From: Firmicutes bacterium UBA3914
GTDB taxonomy: Bacteria > Bacillota > Limnochordia > Darwinibacteriales > Darwinibacteriaceae
DNA length: 9,477 nt
Reading direction: 5' to 3'
Assembly: GCA_002391385.1 (NCBI GenBank)
Contig: DGEY01000020.1
Coordinates: 1 to 9,477, forward strand
Shown: positions 1-6,555 of the stretch, in pieces
Position numbering within the stretch: position 1 is the first letter of the stretch
How the letters are laid out: each line of letters starts with the position of its first letter
Notes under the pieces: generated by a model
What the model saw: only the letters and a program-made list of their open reading frames with translations
Told to the model about the DNA's origin: nothing
Databases searched by the model: none
Translations under genes and position numbers: made by a program

Positions 1-1
1 C

Positions 2-265
2 ACGCTGATTGGTGCCCCCCTTTCGGCAGCCAACTTCCTGCGCATTCTCTTGATGCACCCAGGCAACCATTCCATGGCCCTAGCCGTGTCCCTGGCCCTC
101 TATGCCACGATCATGATCGAAGCCACCATCGGCAGCATGCTGCCCCTGGCCGCGAAGGCAATAAAAGCGGACCCAGCCATCATGGCTGCGCCCGTTGTGA
201 CCACCTTGGTGGATGCGGCGGCCCTGATCATCTATTTCAAGATCGTAGATCTGCTCCTGCTGTGA
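2..265 (+). CDS. mgtE: Magnesium transporter MgtE, C-terminal fragment (5' end outside window)
   Basis: Only the last 87 residues are present; the frame is open from base 2, so the gene begins upstream of the window. MgtE is a homodimeric inner-membrane Mg2+ channel whose cytoplasmic N and CBS domains gate the pore. What is visible is the end of the membrane domain: two hydrophobic segments, one running through the stretch after HPGNHSM and one at the very C-terminus ending in IVDLLLL. Between them is the conserved PVVTTLVD stretch. The Asp of TLVD (bases 212-214) corresponds to the pore Asp (Asp432 in Thermus MgtE), known from the family to bind Mg2+. The gene stops at TGA 263-265 and its last 29 bases overlap the opposite-strand end of galK. 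An internal TTG at 50 is not a credible start because the upstream residues continue the same family-like sequence. Family identity is confident despite the truncation. Confidence 0.85.
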   Translation, partial: TLIGAPLSAANFLRILLMHPGNHSMALAVSLALYATIMIEATIGSMLPLAAKAIKADPAIMAAPVVTTLVDAAALIIYFKIVDLLLL

Positions 266-1427
266 CCCGGGCACCGGGTGCCGGGCGGAAGCTGAAGATT
301 TCCGGCTCAATACCCGTGCGCCGCTGATACTCACTTTGCACATGCTCCTTAAATGCGGGCAGGCTGGTTTGGGGCACCAAGGCTATGGTGCATCCGCCGA
401 AGCCTGCCCCTGTCATTCTGGAGCCCAAAACTCCGGGGACCTCCAGGGCCAGCTCCACCAAAAGGTCCAGTTCCCGGCAGCTCACTTCGTAATCATCCCG
501 GAGGCTTTCATGGGAAGCATTGAGCAGGCGGCCGAACTTTTCCAGATCCCCAGCTTTCAGGGCGGCCACGCCCTCAAGCACCCGCGCGTTTTCCGTCACC
601 ACATGGCGGGCCCGCTTGGCTAAGGGATCGGGGAGCTCATTGACCAGGTTCAGGTGCTCTGCACCCACATCCCTTAGGGCCTTGATCCCGGGGATTCTCT
701 CCCTCAAGAGCTGCACCGCTTCTTCACACTGCCTGCGGCGGGTGTTGTACTCGGAACCCGCCAGCCCCCGGCGCACTCCGCTGTTCACCACGGCAACCGC
801 CAGGCCCCGCTCGGCCAAGGGCAGGGGCACCGCTTCATAGTCCAGGGTGCGGCAGTCCAAAAAGAGCGCATGATCCTCCTGCCCCAGCATGGAGGCGAAC
901 TGGTCCATGATCCCGCAGGCCACGCCCACAAATTCGTTTTCCGCCTTCTGGGCCAGCTTAACCAGATCCACCGCATCCAGCCTCCAGCTGTGGAGGGTGG
1001 CCAAAAGCAGCGCAGCTGCCACCTCCAGGGCCGCCGAGGAAGAAAGGCCCGCCCCCTGGGGAACATTGCCCTGGATAACGAGATCCGCGCCTTGGGGCTT
1101 GTACCCCAGCTTCTGGAACTGCCAGAACACGCCCTTCAGGTAGTTGGCCCAGGGATTTTTCTCGCTGGGGGCTATTTCCTCCAGCAAAAAACTCTCCTCC
1201 GCAGCATAGTTTAGGGAGTAGAGGTTCACCTGGCTTGTGCCATTGAGCGCGCCGGCGATCTGGATGCCCGCATCGATGGCCATGGGAAAGACGAAACCGT
1301 CGTTGTAATCCGTATGCTCTCCCAAGAGGTTGACCCTCCCGGGACCCCACGCCACCGCGGCGGGCTGGGAATGGGGAAACCTGGCCCTAAACTCCTCAAG
1401 CAGCCTTCCTGCCTTAAGTTCAGCCAT
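237..1427 (-). CDS. galK: Galactokinase (GHMP kinase family)
   Basis: This 396-residue protein phosphorylates alpha-D-galactose with ATP to galactose-1-phosphate, the first committed step of the Leloir pathway, in the cytoplasm. The galactokinase signature GRVNLLGEHTDY lies at residues 30-41, with the sugar-contacting Arg31, Glu37, His38 and Asp40. The GHMP phosphate-binding loop PQGAGLSSSAA is at 123-133. The catalytic-base region CGIMDQFAS is at 171-179 (Asp175, equivalent to Asp174 in E. coli by alignment from memory). The third GHMP motif TGAGFGGC is at 339-346. Length is normal for the family (about 380-400). The ATG at 1427 is preceded by a GGGGAG-type ribosome binding site, and its first 8 bases overlap the end of galT, so the pair is probably translationally coupled. 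The last residues (from about ARVTAGADLRS) form a short tail that runs into the convergent mgtE gene. Confidence 0.97.
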   Translation of the reverse strand: MAELKAGRLLEEFRARFPHSQPAAVAWGPGRVNLLGEHTDYNDGFVFPMAIDAGIQIAGALNGTSQVNLYSLNYAAEESFLLEEIAPSEKNPWANYLKGVFWQFQKLGYKPQGADLVIQGNVPQGAGLSSSAALEVAAALLLATLHSWRLDAVDLVKLAQKAENEFVGVACGIMDQFASMLGQEDHALFLDCRTLDYEAVPLPLAERGLAVAVVNSGVRRGLAGSEYNTRRRQCEEAVQLLRERIPGIKALRDVGAEHLNLVNELPDPLAKRARHVVTENARVLEGVAALKAGDLEKFGRLLNASHESLRDDYEVSCRELDLLVELALEVPGVLGSRMTGAGFGGCTIALVPQTSLPAFKEHVQSEYQRRTGIEPEIFSFRPAPGARVTAGADLRS

Positions 1428-2394
1428 GCTCTTTCTCTCCCCTCAGTTGGGCAGCCTGATCCTCTGGAGTCATGTCGGTGATAAAGGTCCCTGCCCCCGA
1501 TTCCACGCCCGCCAGGTACTTCAGTTTGGTCGCGGTACGGTTCAGGGGGTAAAACTCAAAGTGGAAATGATAAAAGGGATAGTCACCCTTGGTTGGCGCC
1601 TGGTGGAGCGCCATGATGTAAGGCAGGGAGAACCCAAACAGGCTGTCGTATTTGACTAATACCTCTTTCAGCAGGCAGGCTAGGGACTCCTGCTCCGCGG
1701 CGTTCAGCTGGGGAAGGCTTTGCACATGGCGCCGGGGATAGATATGCACCTCAAAGGGGTAGCGGGCGAAAAAGGGCACAAAGGCGCAGAACTCCTCGTT
1801 TTCCCCGATGATGCGCCGCCCGTCCCCCAGCTCTTCCCCGAGGATTTGGCAGTAAAGGCACTGCCCCGTGGAGCTGTGGTGCTCCTGGGCGGAGTCCAGC
1901 TCCTTTTGGATCACGGGGGGAATGAAGGGGAAGGCGTAGATCTGCCCGTGGGGGTGGTGCAGAGTCACCCCCACCGCATCGCCCTTGTTCTCGAAGATAA
2001 ATACATAGTGAATGCCAGGTTTGGCCCCCAACTCCAGCCAGCGGTCCGTCCAGACCGCGATCAGGTTAGCGATGCGCTCCACCGGCTCCTGGGCCAAGGT
2101 GGAGTGGTGGTCGGGGGAGTAGAGGACCACCTCGCACATCCCTTCCGCCGGGGCGGTGCGGTACAGTTCGCTGCCCCCGATCTCCACAGGCGGTGGGGGC
2201 TGCCGCAGGGAAGGGTACTTGTTCTGCAGCACGGCGATGTCATAGTCCTCCGCCGGTATCTCCGTGGGAAACGCCCCGGGCTGGGTGGGGCAGAACGGGC
2301 AGAAATCCTCCGGGGGTTTATAGGTTCGGTCTTGGCGGTGGGCAGCCACAATCACCCACTGCTTCAGCTGGGGGTTCCAGCGCAGTTCGGACAT
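1420..2394 (-). CDS. galT: Galactose-1-phosphate uridylyltransferase, class I (HIT superfamily)
   Basis: This 324-residue enzyme exchanges UMP between UDP-glucose and galactose-1-phosphate, giving UDP-galactose and glucose-1-phosphate, the step after galactokinase. The active-site motif HPHGQ is at residues 147-151; His149 should be the nucleophile that carries the uridylyl group (E. coli His166). Zinc-site residues are recognisable: FCPFCP gives Cys32 and Cys35, YSPDHH gives His96, and His147 is the fourth ligand. FENKG (134-138) and the C-terminal HFHFEFYP stretch are also typical. The protein is slightly short compared with the E. coli enzyme but has all key residues. The ATG at 2394 has AGGAAG 7 nt upstream. 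The gene is first in a galT-galK operon, with an 8-base overlap into galK; galE is not adjacent within the window. It is transcribed from the divergent intergenic region shared with ridA. Confidence 0.96.
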   Translation of the reverse strand: MSELRWNPQLKQWVIVAAHRQDRTYKPPEDFCPFCPTQPGAFPTEIPAEDYDIAVLQNKYPSLRQPPPPVEIGGSELYRTAPAEGMCEVVLYSPDHHSTLAQEPVERIANLIAVWTDRWLELGAKPGIHYVFIFENKGDAVGVTLHHPHGQIYAFPFIPPVIQKELDSAQEHHSSTGQCLYCQILGEELGDGRRIIGENEEFCAFVPFFARYPFEVHIYPRRHVQSLPQLNAAEQESLACLLKEVLVKYDSLFGFSLPYIMALHQAPTKGDYPFYHFHFEFYPLNRTATKLKYLAGVESGAGTFITDMTPEDQAAQLRGEKEHG

Positions 2395-2419
2395 GTGCTC
2401 ACTTCCTGATCCTTCTTTT

Positions 2420-2429
2420 TTTGCGCAAA
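2420..2429. promoter_or_regulatory. Short perfect palindrome in the galT leader, possible operator half or chance
   Basis: TTTGCGCAAA is a perfect 10-bp inverted repeat lying between the proximal galT -10 box and the galT ribosome binding site, where a repressor would block initiation or early elongation. It does not match the longer GalR/LacI or cre consensus that I know, and no regulator gene is in the window, so its role is only a suggestion. A second perfect palindrome, TTGTACAA (2510-2517), overlaps the distal -10 candidate. Confidence 0.2.
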
Positions 2430-2441
2430 GGTGTAAAAGAT

Positions 2442-2470
2442 AATATAGCGTCCATCATCTTTGATCTGAA
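2442..2470 (-). promoter_or_regulatory. Candidate sigma-A promoter for galT-galK (proximal)
   Basis: Read on the minus strand, TTCAGA (2470-2465) and TATATT (2447-2442) are separated by 17 bp and resemble the -35 and -10 boxes (4/6 and 5/6 matches to consensus). Transcription would begin near 2435 and give a leader of about 40 nt before the galT ATG. This is a by-eye match; the distal candidate at 2509-2538 is an alternative or an additional promoter. Confidence 0.45.
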
Positions 2471-2508
2471 CCTGCTTTTCCACACTTCCACCTCCCGCCC
2501 TCCCGTCT

Positions 2509-2538
2509 ATTGTACAAAAAAGTTCCGGGCCTCTTCAA
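2509..2538 (-). promoter_or_regulatory. Candidate sigma-A promoter for galT-galK (distal)
   Basis: On the minus strand, TTGAAG (2538-2533) and TACAAT (2514-2509) are spaced by 18 bp, with 4/6 and 5/6 matches to the -35 and -10 consensus. It would give a leader of about 105 nt before galT. Its -35 side lies close to the ridA -35 on the other strand, so if both are used they would form compact divergent promoters that could interfere with each other. Confidence 0.35.
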
Positions 2539-2543
2539 GGGAA

Positions 2544-2571
2544 TTGCCCGCCGTCGGGGAAGTAGTATACT
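2544..2571 (+). promoter_or_regulatory. Candidate sigma-A promoter for ridA and the downstream operon
   Basis: TTGCCC (2544-2549) and TATACT (2566-2571) are spaced by 16 bp; the -10 box matches 5/6 and the -35 box 4/6. Transcription would start near 2578, leaving a leader of only about 20 nt that contains the ribosome binding site GGAGGG (2587-2592), 6 nt before the ridA ATG. It is the only recognisable promoter ahead of the eight-gene plus-strand cluster. Confidence 0.5.
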
Positions 2572-2598
2572 GAACACAACTGACGTGGAGGGAAGGAA

Positions 2599-2982
2599 AT
2601 GCGTAAAGTAGTGCATACGGAAAAGGCCCCCGCAGCCATCGGCCCCTACAGCCAGGCGATTAAGGCGGGCAATTTGCTCTTCATCTCGGGGCAGCTGGGT
2701 GTAGATATGGCCAGCGGCGAGATTCCCTATGACTGCGTGGCCACCCAGACCAAAAATGCCCTAACCAACCTGGAGAGCATTGCCCAGGCTGCCGGCACCA
2801 GCCTGCAAAAGGCGGTGAAGGTGACCGTATACCTCACCGATATGGCTGATTTTGCCACCATGAACGAAGTTTATGGCGGCTTTTTCCCGGAGAACCCCCC
2901 GGCCAGGGTGTGCGTCGCGGTGAGCGGGCTGCCCAAGGGGGTTACCGTGGAGATAGATGCCATCTGTCTGTGTGAGAATTGA
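2599..2982 (+). CDS. ridA: RidA family 2-iminobutanoate/2-iminopropanoate deaminase
   Basis: This 127-residue protein is a full-length RidA (YjgF/UK114 family) member, a cytoplasmic trimer that hydrolyses reactive enamines/imines such as 2-aminoacrylate produced by PLP enzymes. Diagnostic residues are present: IGPYSQA at 14-20 (Tyr17), FISGQ at 28-32, Asn89, and the C-terminal signature PARVCVAVSGLPKG starting at 101, with Arg103 (the carboxylate-binding Arg105 equivalent), Cys105 and Glu118. These are the active-site residues of the true RidA subfamily, not of the Rid2-7 groups that lose the Arg. The ATG has an excellent GGAGGG site 6 nt upstream. It is the first gene of the plus-strand cluster and is followed after 23 nt by ddl. 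RidA is known in Salmonella to protect PLP enzymes including alanine racemase, which would supply the D-Ala used by Ddl. Confidence 0.96.
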   Translation: MRKVVHTEKAPAAIGPYSQAIKAGNLLFISGQLGVDMASGEIPYDCVATQTKNALTNLESIAQAAGTSLQKAVKVTVYLTDMADFATMNEVYGGFFPENPPARVCVAVSGLPKGVTVEIDAICLCEN

Positions 2983-3005
2983 GCGAGCATAAGGGAGGAA
3001 GCGCC

Positions 3006-4031
3006 ATGCCCAAACTGAAGGTGGGCGTACTTTACGGAGGGCGTTCAGGGGAGCACGAGGTTTCGCTCCTCTCGGCCCAGTCAGTGATCAATGCCCTGGA
3101 CAAAGAAAAATACGAGATCGTACCCATGAAAATAGATAAGGACGGCCGCTGGCTGGACGGGATCATCTACGCGGATCCCACCCGCAACTCCGGCCTGGAT
3201 GTGGTTTTCCCCGTGCTCCACGGCCCCTACGGCGAGGACGGGACTATCCAGGGCCTCTTGGAGCTGGCCAATCTGCCCTATGTGGGGGCGGGTGTTGCCG
3301 CTTCGGCGGTTTCCATGGACAAAGCCTTCATGCGGGTGCTTTTCCGGCAGGCGGGCCTGCCGCTCCTCCCTTGGGAAGTGGTGTTCAACTACCAGTGGCA
3401 GGGTGATCCCGCTGGCATCACCCGGCAGCTGGAGGAGTCTTTGGGCTACCCCATGTTTGTCAAGCCGGCCAACCTCGGCTCCAGTGTGGGCGTGACCAAG
3501 GTCAAGACCCGCAGCCAGCTGGCCCCCGCCCTGGAGCTGGCCCTCAGTTTCGACCGCAAGGCCGTGATCGAAAAGGGGCTGGAGGGAGCCAGGGAGATCG
3601 AATGCAGCGTGCTGGGGCACAGGGAGCCCCAGGCCTCCATTCCCGGGGAAATAGTACCGGCCAATGAATTTTACGACTACGAGGCCAAGTACCACAGCGA
3701 GGATTCGGAACTGATCATCCCCGCCCGCTTAAGCGGGGAGCAGATCAGGACCATTCAAGAGTATGCCTGCCGCGCCTTTAAGGCGGTGGACTGCTCGGGC
3801 CTGGCCCGGGTGGATTTCTTCGTGGACCGGCAGGGCGGAGTGCTGGTGAACGAGATCAACACCATGCCCGGTTTCACCAAGATCAGCATGTATCCTAAAC
3901 TCTGGGAGCGGTCTGGTCTGTCTTACCCGGCCCTTCTGGACCGTTTGATCGAGATCGCCCTGGAAAAGTACCGGGAGCGCCAGGCCCTGCGCACGAGCCT
4001 CTTCGAGGCAGGTGACGACCGGGCCCCATGA
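3006..4031 (+). CDS. ddl: D-alanine--D-alanine ligase (ATP-grasp)
   Basis: This 341-residue cytoplasmic enzyme joins two D-Ala molecules using ATP to make the dipeptide for the peptidoglycan pentapeptide. It starts with GGRSGEHEVS (residues 11-20, with Glu16 as the D-Ala-binding Glu), followed by HGPYGEDGT (72-80), the ATP-grasp KPANLGSSVGV stretch, and the Mg/ATP motif NEINTMPGFT (starting at Asn282). The omega-loop sequence FYDYEAKY ends in Lys228-Tyr229. A Tyr here (E. coli DdlB Tyr216) is the known marker of D-Ala-D-Ala specificity; D-Ala-D-Lac-forming enzymes have Phe. I chose ATG 3006 because GGGAGG sits 6-8 nt upstream and the protein then begins right at the family N-terminus. The frame is open from an upstream TTG at 2979 that overlaps ridA, but that start has no good binding site. 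The stop overlaps the next gene by 4 nt (ATGA). Confidence 0.96.
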   Translation: MPKLKVGVLYGGRSGEHEVSLLSAQSVINALDKEKYEIVPMKIDKDGRWLDGIIYADPTRNSGLDVVFPVLHGPYGEDGTIQGLLELANLPYVGAGVAASAVSMDKAFMRVLFRQAGLPLLPWEVVFNYQWQGDPAGITRQLEESLGYPMFVKPANLGSSVGVTKVKTRSQLAPALELALSFDRKAVIEKGLEGAREIECSVLGHREPQASIPGEIVPANEFYDYEAKYHSEDSELIIPARLSGEQIRTIQEYACRAFKAVDCSGLARVDFFVDRQGGVLVNEINTMPGFTKISMYPKLWERSGLSYPALLDRLIEIALEKYRERQALRTSLFEAGDDRAP

Positions 4032-5884
4032 TCATCGAGGACTTATGGAAGTACTACGGCGATGAACTTGTTTTCCGGGAAGTTACCGCAACCATAGGAC
4101 CCGCGGACCGCATCGGCCTGGTGGGGGCCAACGGCGTGGGGAAGACCACTTTGCTCCGGATCCTCGCGGGAAATCTCAGCCATGATCGGGGCCGCTTGAG
4201 CTGCCCCGGGGGCTACACCGTGGGATTTTTGGAGCAGCTGCCCCCCGGGGAGGGAGGGACCCTGGAGGAGTTCCTCAAGGAGCCCTTTGCCGCCCAGATC
4301 GAGCTGGAGCAGAGCCTGCGGCAGCTGGAGCAAAAGCTCGCTTCCCTGGAGCCCGGGCCCGCCCTGGAGGAGGCCCTGGGGCGCTACTCCCGGCTGCGGG
4401 ATCGCTTCGAGCATGGGGGCGGGTATGATTACCTGGTGCAGATCAACCAGGTGTTAGCCGGTTTGGGCTTTGCTGATGAAGATCTCCCCCGGCCCCTTTC
4501 CAGCTTCAGCGGCGGAGAGCAGATGCGCATCAGCCTGGCCCGCCTGCTTTTGGACCGTCCGTCTCTTTTAATTTTGGACGAGCCCACCAACCACCTGGAT
4601 CTGGAGGCCACCCGCTGGCTGGAAAGCTTCCTGGCTGGTTATCCCCGGGCCTTCATCGTGGTCTCCCACGACCGCTACTTCCTGGACCGGATCGCCCAGG
4701 AAATCTGGGAGCTCCACGGAGGAAGGCTCTACCGGTACAAGGGGAACTACTCCCAGTACCTGCCCCAGCGGGAGCTGCGCCTGGCCCAGCTGGAGGAAAG
4801 CCTGGAGCGGCAGCAGGAGGAAAGGGCGCGCATGGAGGCTTTCATCCAGAAGTTTAAGGCGGGAACCCGCTCCCGGCAGGCCAAGAGCATGGAGAAGAAG
4901 CTGGCCAGGCTGCCGGAGCTGGAACGGGTTCTGGATGATCCCAGCATGACCATCCGCTTTGAGCCCAAACGGCGTTCCGGGGAAAAGGTGGCCGTTTTGG
5001 AGGATGTGGGCAAAGCTTTTGGGGATAAGGAAGTGCTGCGGGGCATATCCGCGGAAGTGAGGCGGGGAGAGCGCATTGCCCTTCTGGGCCCCAACGGCAG
5101 CGGGAAAACCACCCTGCTCAAGATTCTCGCGGGTAAGCTGGAGTTCCAAGGTGCCGTGCGCTGGGGCGCGGGCGTGGAGCTGGGCTATTTCTCCCAGCAG
5201 ATCAGCTTCGACCCGGAGAACACGGTGCTGGAGGAGCTTTACGGGGAACACCGGCTGGAGCTGGGGGTGCTGCGCTCAGTTCTGGCCAGGTTCCTCTTCC
5301 GGGGGGAAGATGTGTTTAAGCAGACCACTATGTTAAGTGGTGGTGAACGCAATCGCTTAGCCCTGGCCAAGCTGCTTTTGCACCGCCCCAATGTGCTGCT
5401 GCTGGACGAACCCACCAACCATCTAGACATCTTTGCCAGGGAAGCTCTGGAAAGGGCCCTGGCGGAGTTCAGCGGCACCATCATCTTCGTGTCCCACGAC
5501 CGCTATTTCATCTCCAAACTGGCCACCAAGGTCTGGGCGCTGGAAGCCGGCAGGCTGCGGGAGTATGCCGGGGGCTATGAAGCCTACGAACAGGCCCGGG
5601 CCATCCAGGCCGCAGAGCGCGGGGCCAAAGGGCCCAAGCCCGCGGCGGAAAAACCCCGCCGCCCTTCGGCCAAAAGCAGGGAGCAGCTGAAGCTTCTCGA
5701 AGAGGAGATCGTGGCCCTGGAAGAGCGGGTGGCTGAACTGGAGGCGGCCTTAGCTTCCCCCGAGCTTTACCAAGATGAAAGCCAAAGCGTACCTGTAATC
5801 CAGGAATACCAAGAGATGCAGGCCCGTTTAGCGGAAAAGTATGCAGCATGGGAGTGCTTAGTGGAAGCACAGGAGGAGGAATGA
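4028..5884 (+). CDS. ABC-F family ATPase (ribosome-associated, two ABC domains)
   Basis: This 618-residue soluble protein has two ABC ATPase domains and no membrane segment, the ABC-F layout. Members bind the ribosomal E site and act on stalled or initiating ribosomes, or in some cases confer ribosome protection against antibiotics. Domain 1 has Walker A GANGVGKT (33-40), signature FSGGEQ (160-165) and Walker B LLILDE (180-185) with Glu185, followed by PTNHLD. Domain 2 has Walker A GPNGSGKT (354-361), signature LSGGER (436-441) and Walker B LLLLDE with Glu461. Between them is a charged helical linker (about 245-320, containing FIQKFKAGTRSRQAKS), the P-site tRNA interaction region. The C-terminus (about 548-618) is a predicted coiled coil, as in Uup/YdiF-type proteins. 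The linker is of ordinary length, which favours a housekeeping member over a resistance factor, but substrate class cannot be assigned. Its start overlaps the ddl stop and its binding site (AGGTGA, 12 nt away) is weak, implying coupled translation. Confidence 0.93.
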   Translation: MIIEDLWKYYGDELVFREVTATIGPADRIGLVGANGVGKTTLLRILAGNLSHDRGRLSCPGGYTVGFLEQLPPGEGGTLEEFLKEPFAAQIELEQSLRQLEQKLASLEPGPALEEALGRYSRLRDRFEHGGGYDYLVQINQVLAGLGFADEDLPRPLSSFSGGEQMRISLARLLLDRPSLLILDEPTNHLDLEATRWLESFLAGYPRAFIVVSHDRYFLDRIAQEIWELHGGRLYRYKGNYSQYLPQRELRLAQLEESLERQQEERARMEAFIQKFKAGTRSRQAKSMEKKLARLPELERVLDDPSMTIRFEPKRRSGEKVAVLEDVGKAFGDKEVLRGISAEVRRGERIALLGPNGSGKTTLLKILAGKLEFQGAVRWGAGVELGYFSQQISFDPENTVLEELYGEHRLELGVLRSVLARFLFRGEDVFKQTTMLSGGERNRLALAKLLLHRPNVLLLDEPTNHLDIFAREALERALAEFSGTIIFVSHDRYFISKLATKVWALEAGRLREYAGGYEAYEQARAIQAAERGAKGPKPAAEKPRRPSAKSREQLKLLEEEIVALEERVAELEAALASPELYQDESQSVPVIQEYQEMQARLAEKYAAWECLVEAQEEE

Positions 5885-5886
5885 GT

Positions 5887-6555
5887 ATGCCCGGCCAGAG
5901 AACCAGAGGGGTGCTCCTCAAGGGCGTGGAGGGGCTGCCCATTCAGGTGCCCCAGGCAATCCTGCACAGCCAGGCGCGCCTAGGCCCCGTCGCCACTTTG
6001 GTCTGGATCAATCTGCTAGCTTTGGCTCAATTGGGCAGGCCCCTGAGGATCGACGACCTCACAGAGAGCCTGGGGCTCCCCAAGTGGGAGGTGAGCAAGG
6101 CCCTGGCCCTTTTGGCCGATGAAGGGTGGATCAACGATGAAGGCCTGGAGATCCAGCTGGCCATCCCGGAGCTGGCTGAGGCCGCAGCCGCCGAAGAACA
6201 GGCGGAGCCCGTTGAGCCCGAGGCCTTCGAATGGCTGGTGAGCTACTGGTCTGCCCGGGTGGCGCCTGCCTCCCCAGAGGAGATGCGCAAGCTGCTGTAC
6301 TGGATGGAGGTCAAGGCCCTGTCCCACGAAGTGATTGCCGTGGCGGTGGAGGAGATGCTGATCCAAGCTGCCCAACCCAGCTTTCCCTACCTGGAGGGTA
6401 TTCTGCGCAACTGGCATGCCGCGGGCATCCGCACCTACAACGATCTGCTGGAAAACTCCCACCTCACCAAGGTGCTGGGCCCCATTGCCGGCCGCAGGGA
6501 GCTGAGCCCAGCAGAGAAAAAATGGAAAGAGGTATTCCCCGATGAATTCGAGTGA
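5887..6555 (+). CDS. dnaD: DnaD-domain replication initiation protein
   Basis: The 222-residue protein has the two-part DnaD layout. Residues about 18-85 form a winged-helix-like N-domain (VPQAILHSQARLG and following, then LTESLGLPKWEVSKAL), similar to the oligomerisation domain of Bacillus DnaD. An acidic Ala/Glu-rich linker (about 96-112) leads to the C-terminal DnaD/DnaB_2 domain (about 115-190). That domain contains YLEGILRNW (168-176), a perfect YxxxIxxxW motif known to be needed for DNA interaction in this family. In Bacillota, DnaD remodels DNA and helps recruit the helicase loader at oriC and at restart sites. The ATG at 5887 sits 7 nt after AGGAGG (5874-5879); the in-frame ATG at 5881 overlaps the ABC-F stop (ATGA) and is the alternative, adding two residues. 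The last 14 bases overlap the start of the helicase gene, which strongly supports a replication role. It could be called DnaD-like because orthology to Bacillus DnaD is not proven. Confidence 0.87.
   Translation: MPGQRTRGVLLKGVEGLPIQVPQAILHSQARLGPVATLVWINLLALAQLGRPLRIDDLTESLGLPKWEVSKALALLADEGWINDEGLEIQLAIPELAEAAAAEEQAEPVEPEAFEWLVSYWSARVAPASPEEMRKLLYWMEVKALSHEVIAVAVEEMLIQAAQPSFPYLEGILRNWHAAGIRTYNDLLENSHLTKVLGPIAGRRELSPAEKKWKEVFPDEFE

Noticed and set aside
266..285. GC-rich inverted repeat (GGCACC-G-GGTGCC core) just after the mgtE stop
   Set aside because: The stem is short with a 1-3 nt loop and a G-G mismatch, and no T-tract follows on either strand, so it is not a convincing intrinsic terminator. 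It also lies within the galK coding region.
1720..2409. Long open frame (229 codons) antisense to galT
   Set aside because: It is a shadow of the GC-rich galT gene: composition is Gly/Pro/His/Val-rich without recognisable motifs, and galT itself is certain.
2516..2550. Inverted repeat CGGGC/GCCCG followed on the minus strand by six T residues, terminator-like
   Set aside because: The stem is only 5 bp with a 15-nt loop, no minus-strand gene lies upstream to terminate, and it overlaps the candidate promoters, so a chance arrangement is more likely.
2979..3005. In-frame TTG extension of ddl by nine codons, overlapping ridA
   Set aside because: No good ribosome binding site precedes TTG 2979, while ATG 3006 has GGGAGG at the right distance and starts at the usual Ddl N-terminus.
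4568..5251. Long open frame (227 codons) antisense to the ABC-F gene
   Set aside because: It lies wholly opposite conserved ABC motifs, has no family features and no plausible promoter, so it is a shadow frame.
5848..5886. Upstream GTG start for the DnaD-like gene, inside the ABC-F gene
   Set aside because: The AGGAGGAGGA site (5871-5880) lies downstream of that GTG and points to ATG 5887 (or 5881) as the true start.
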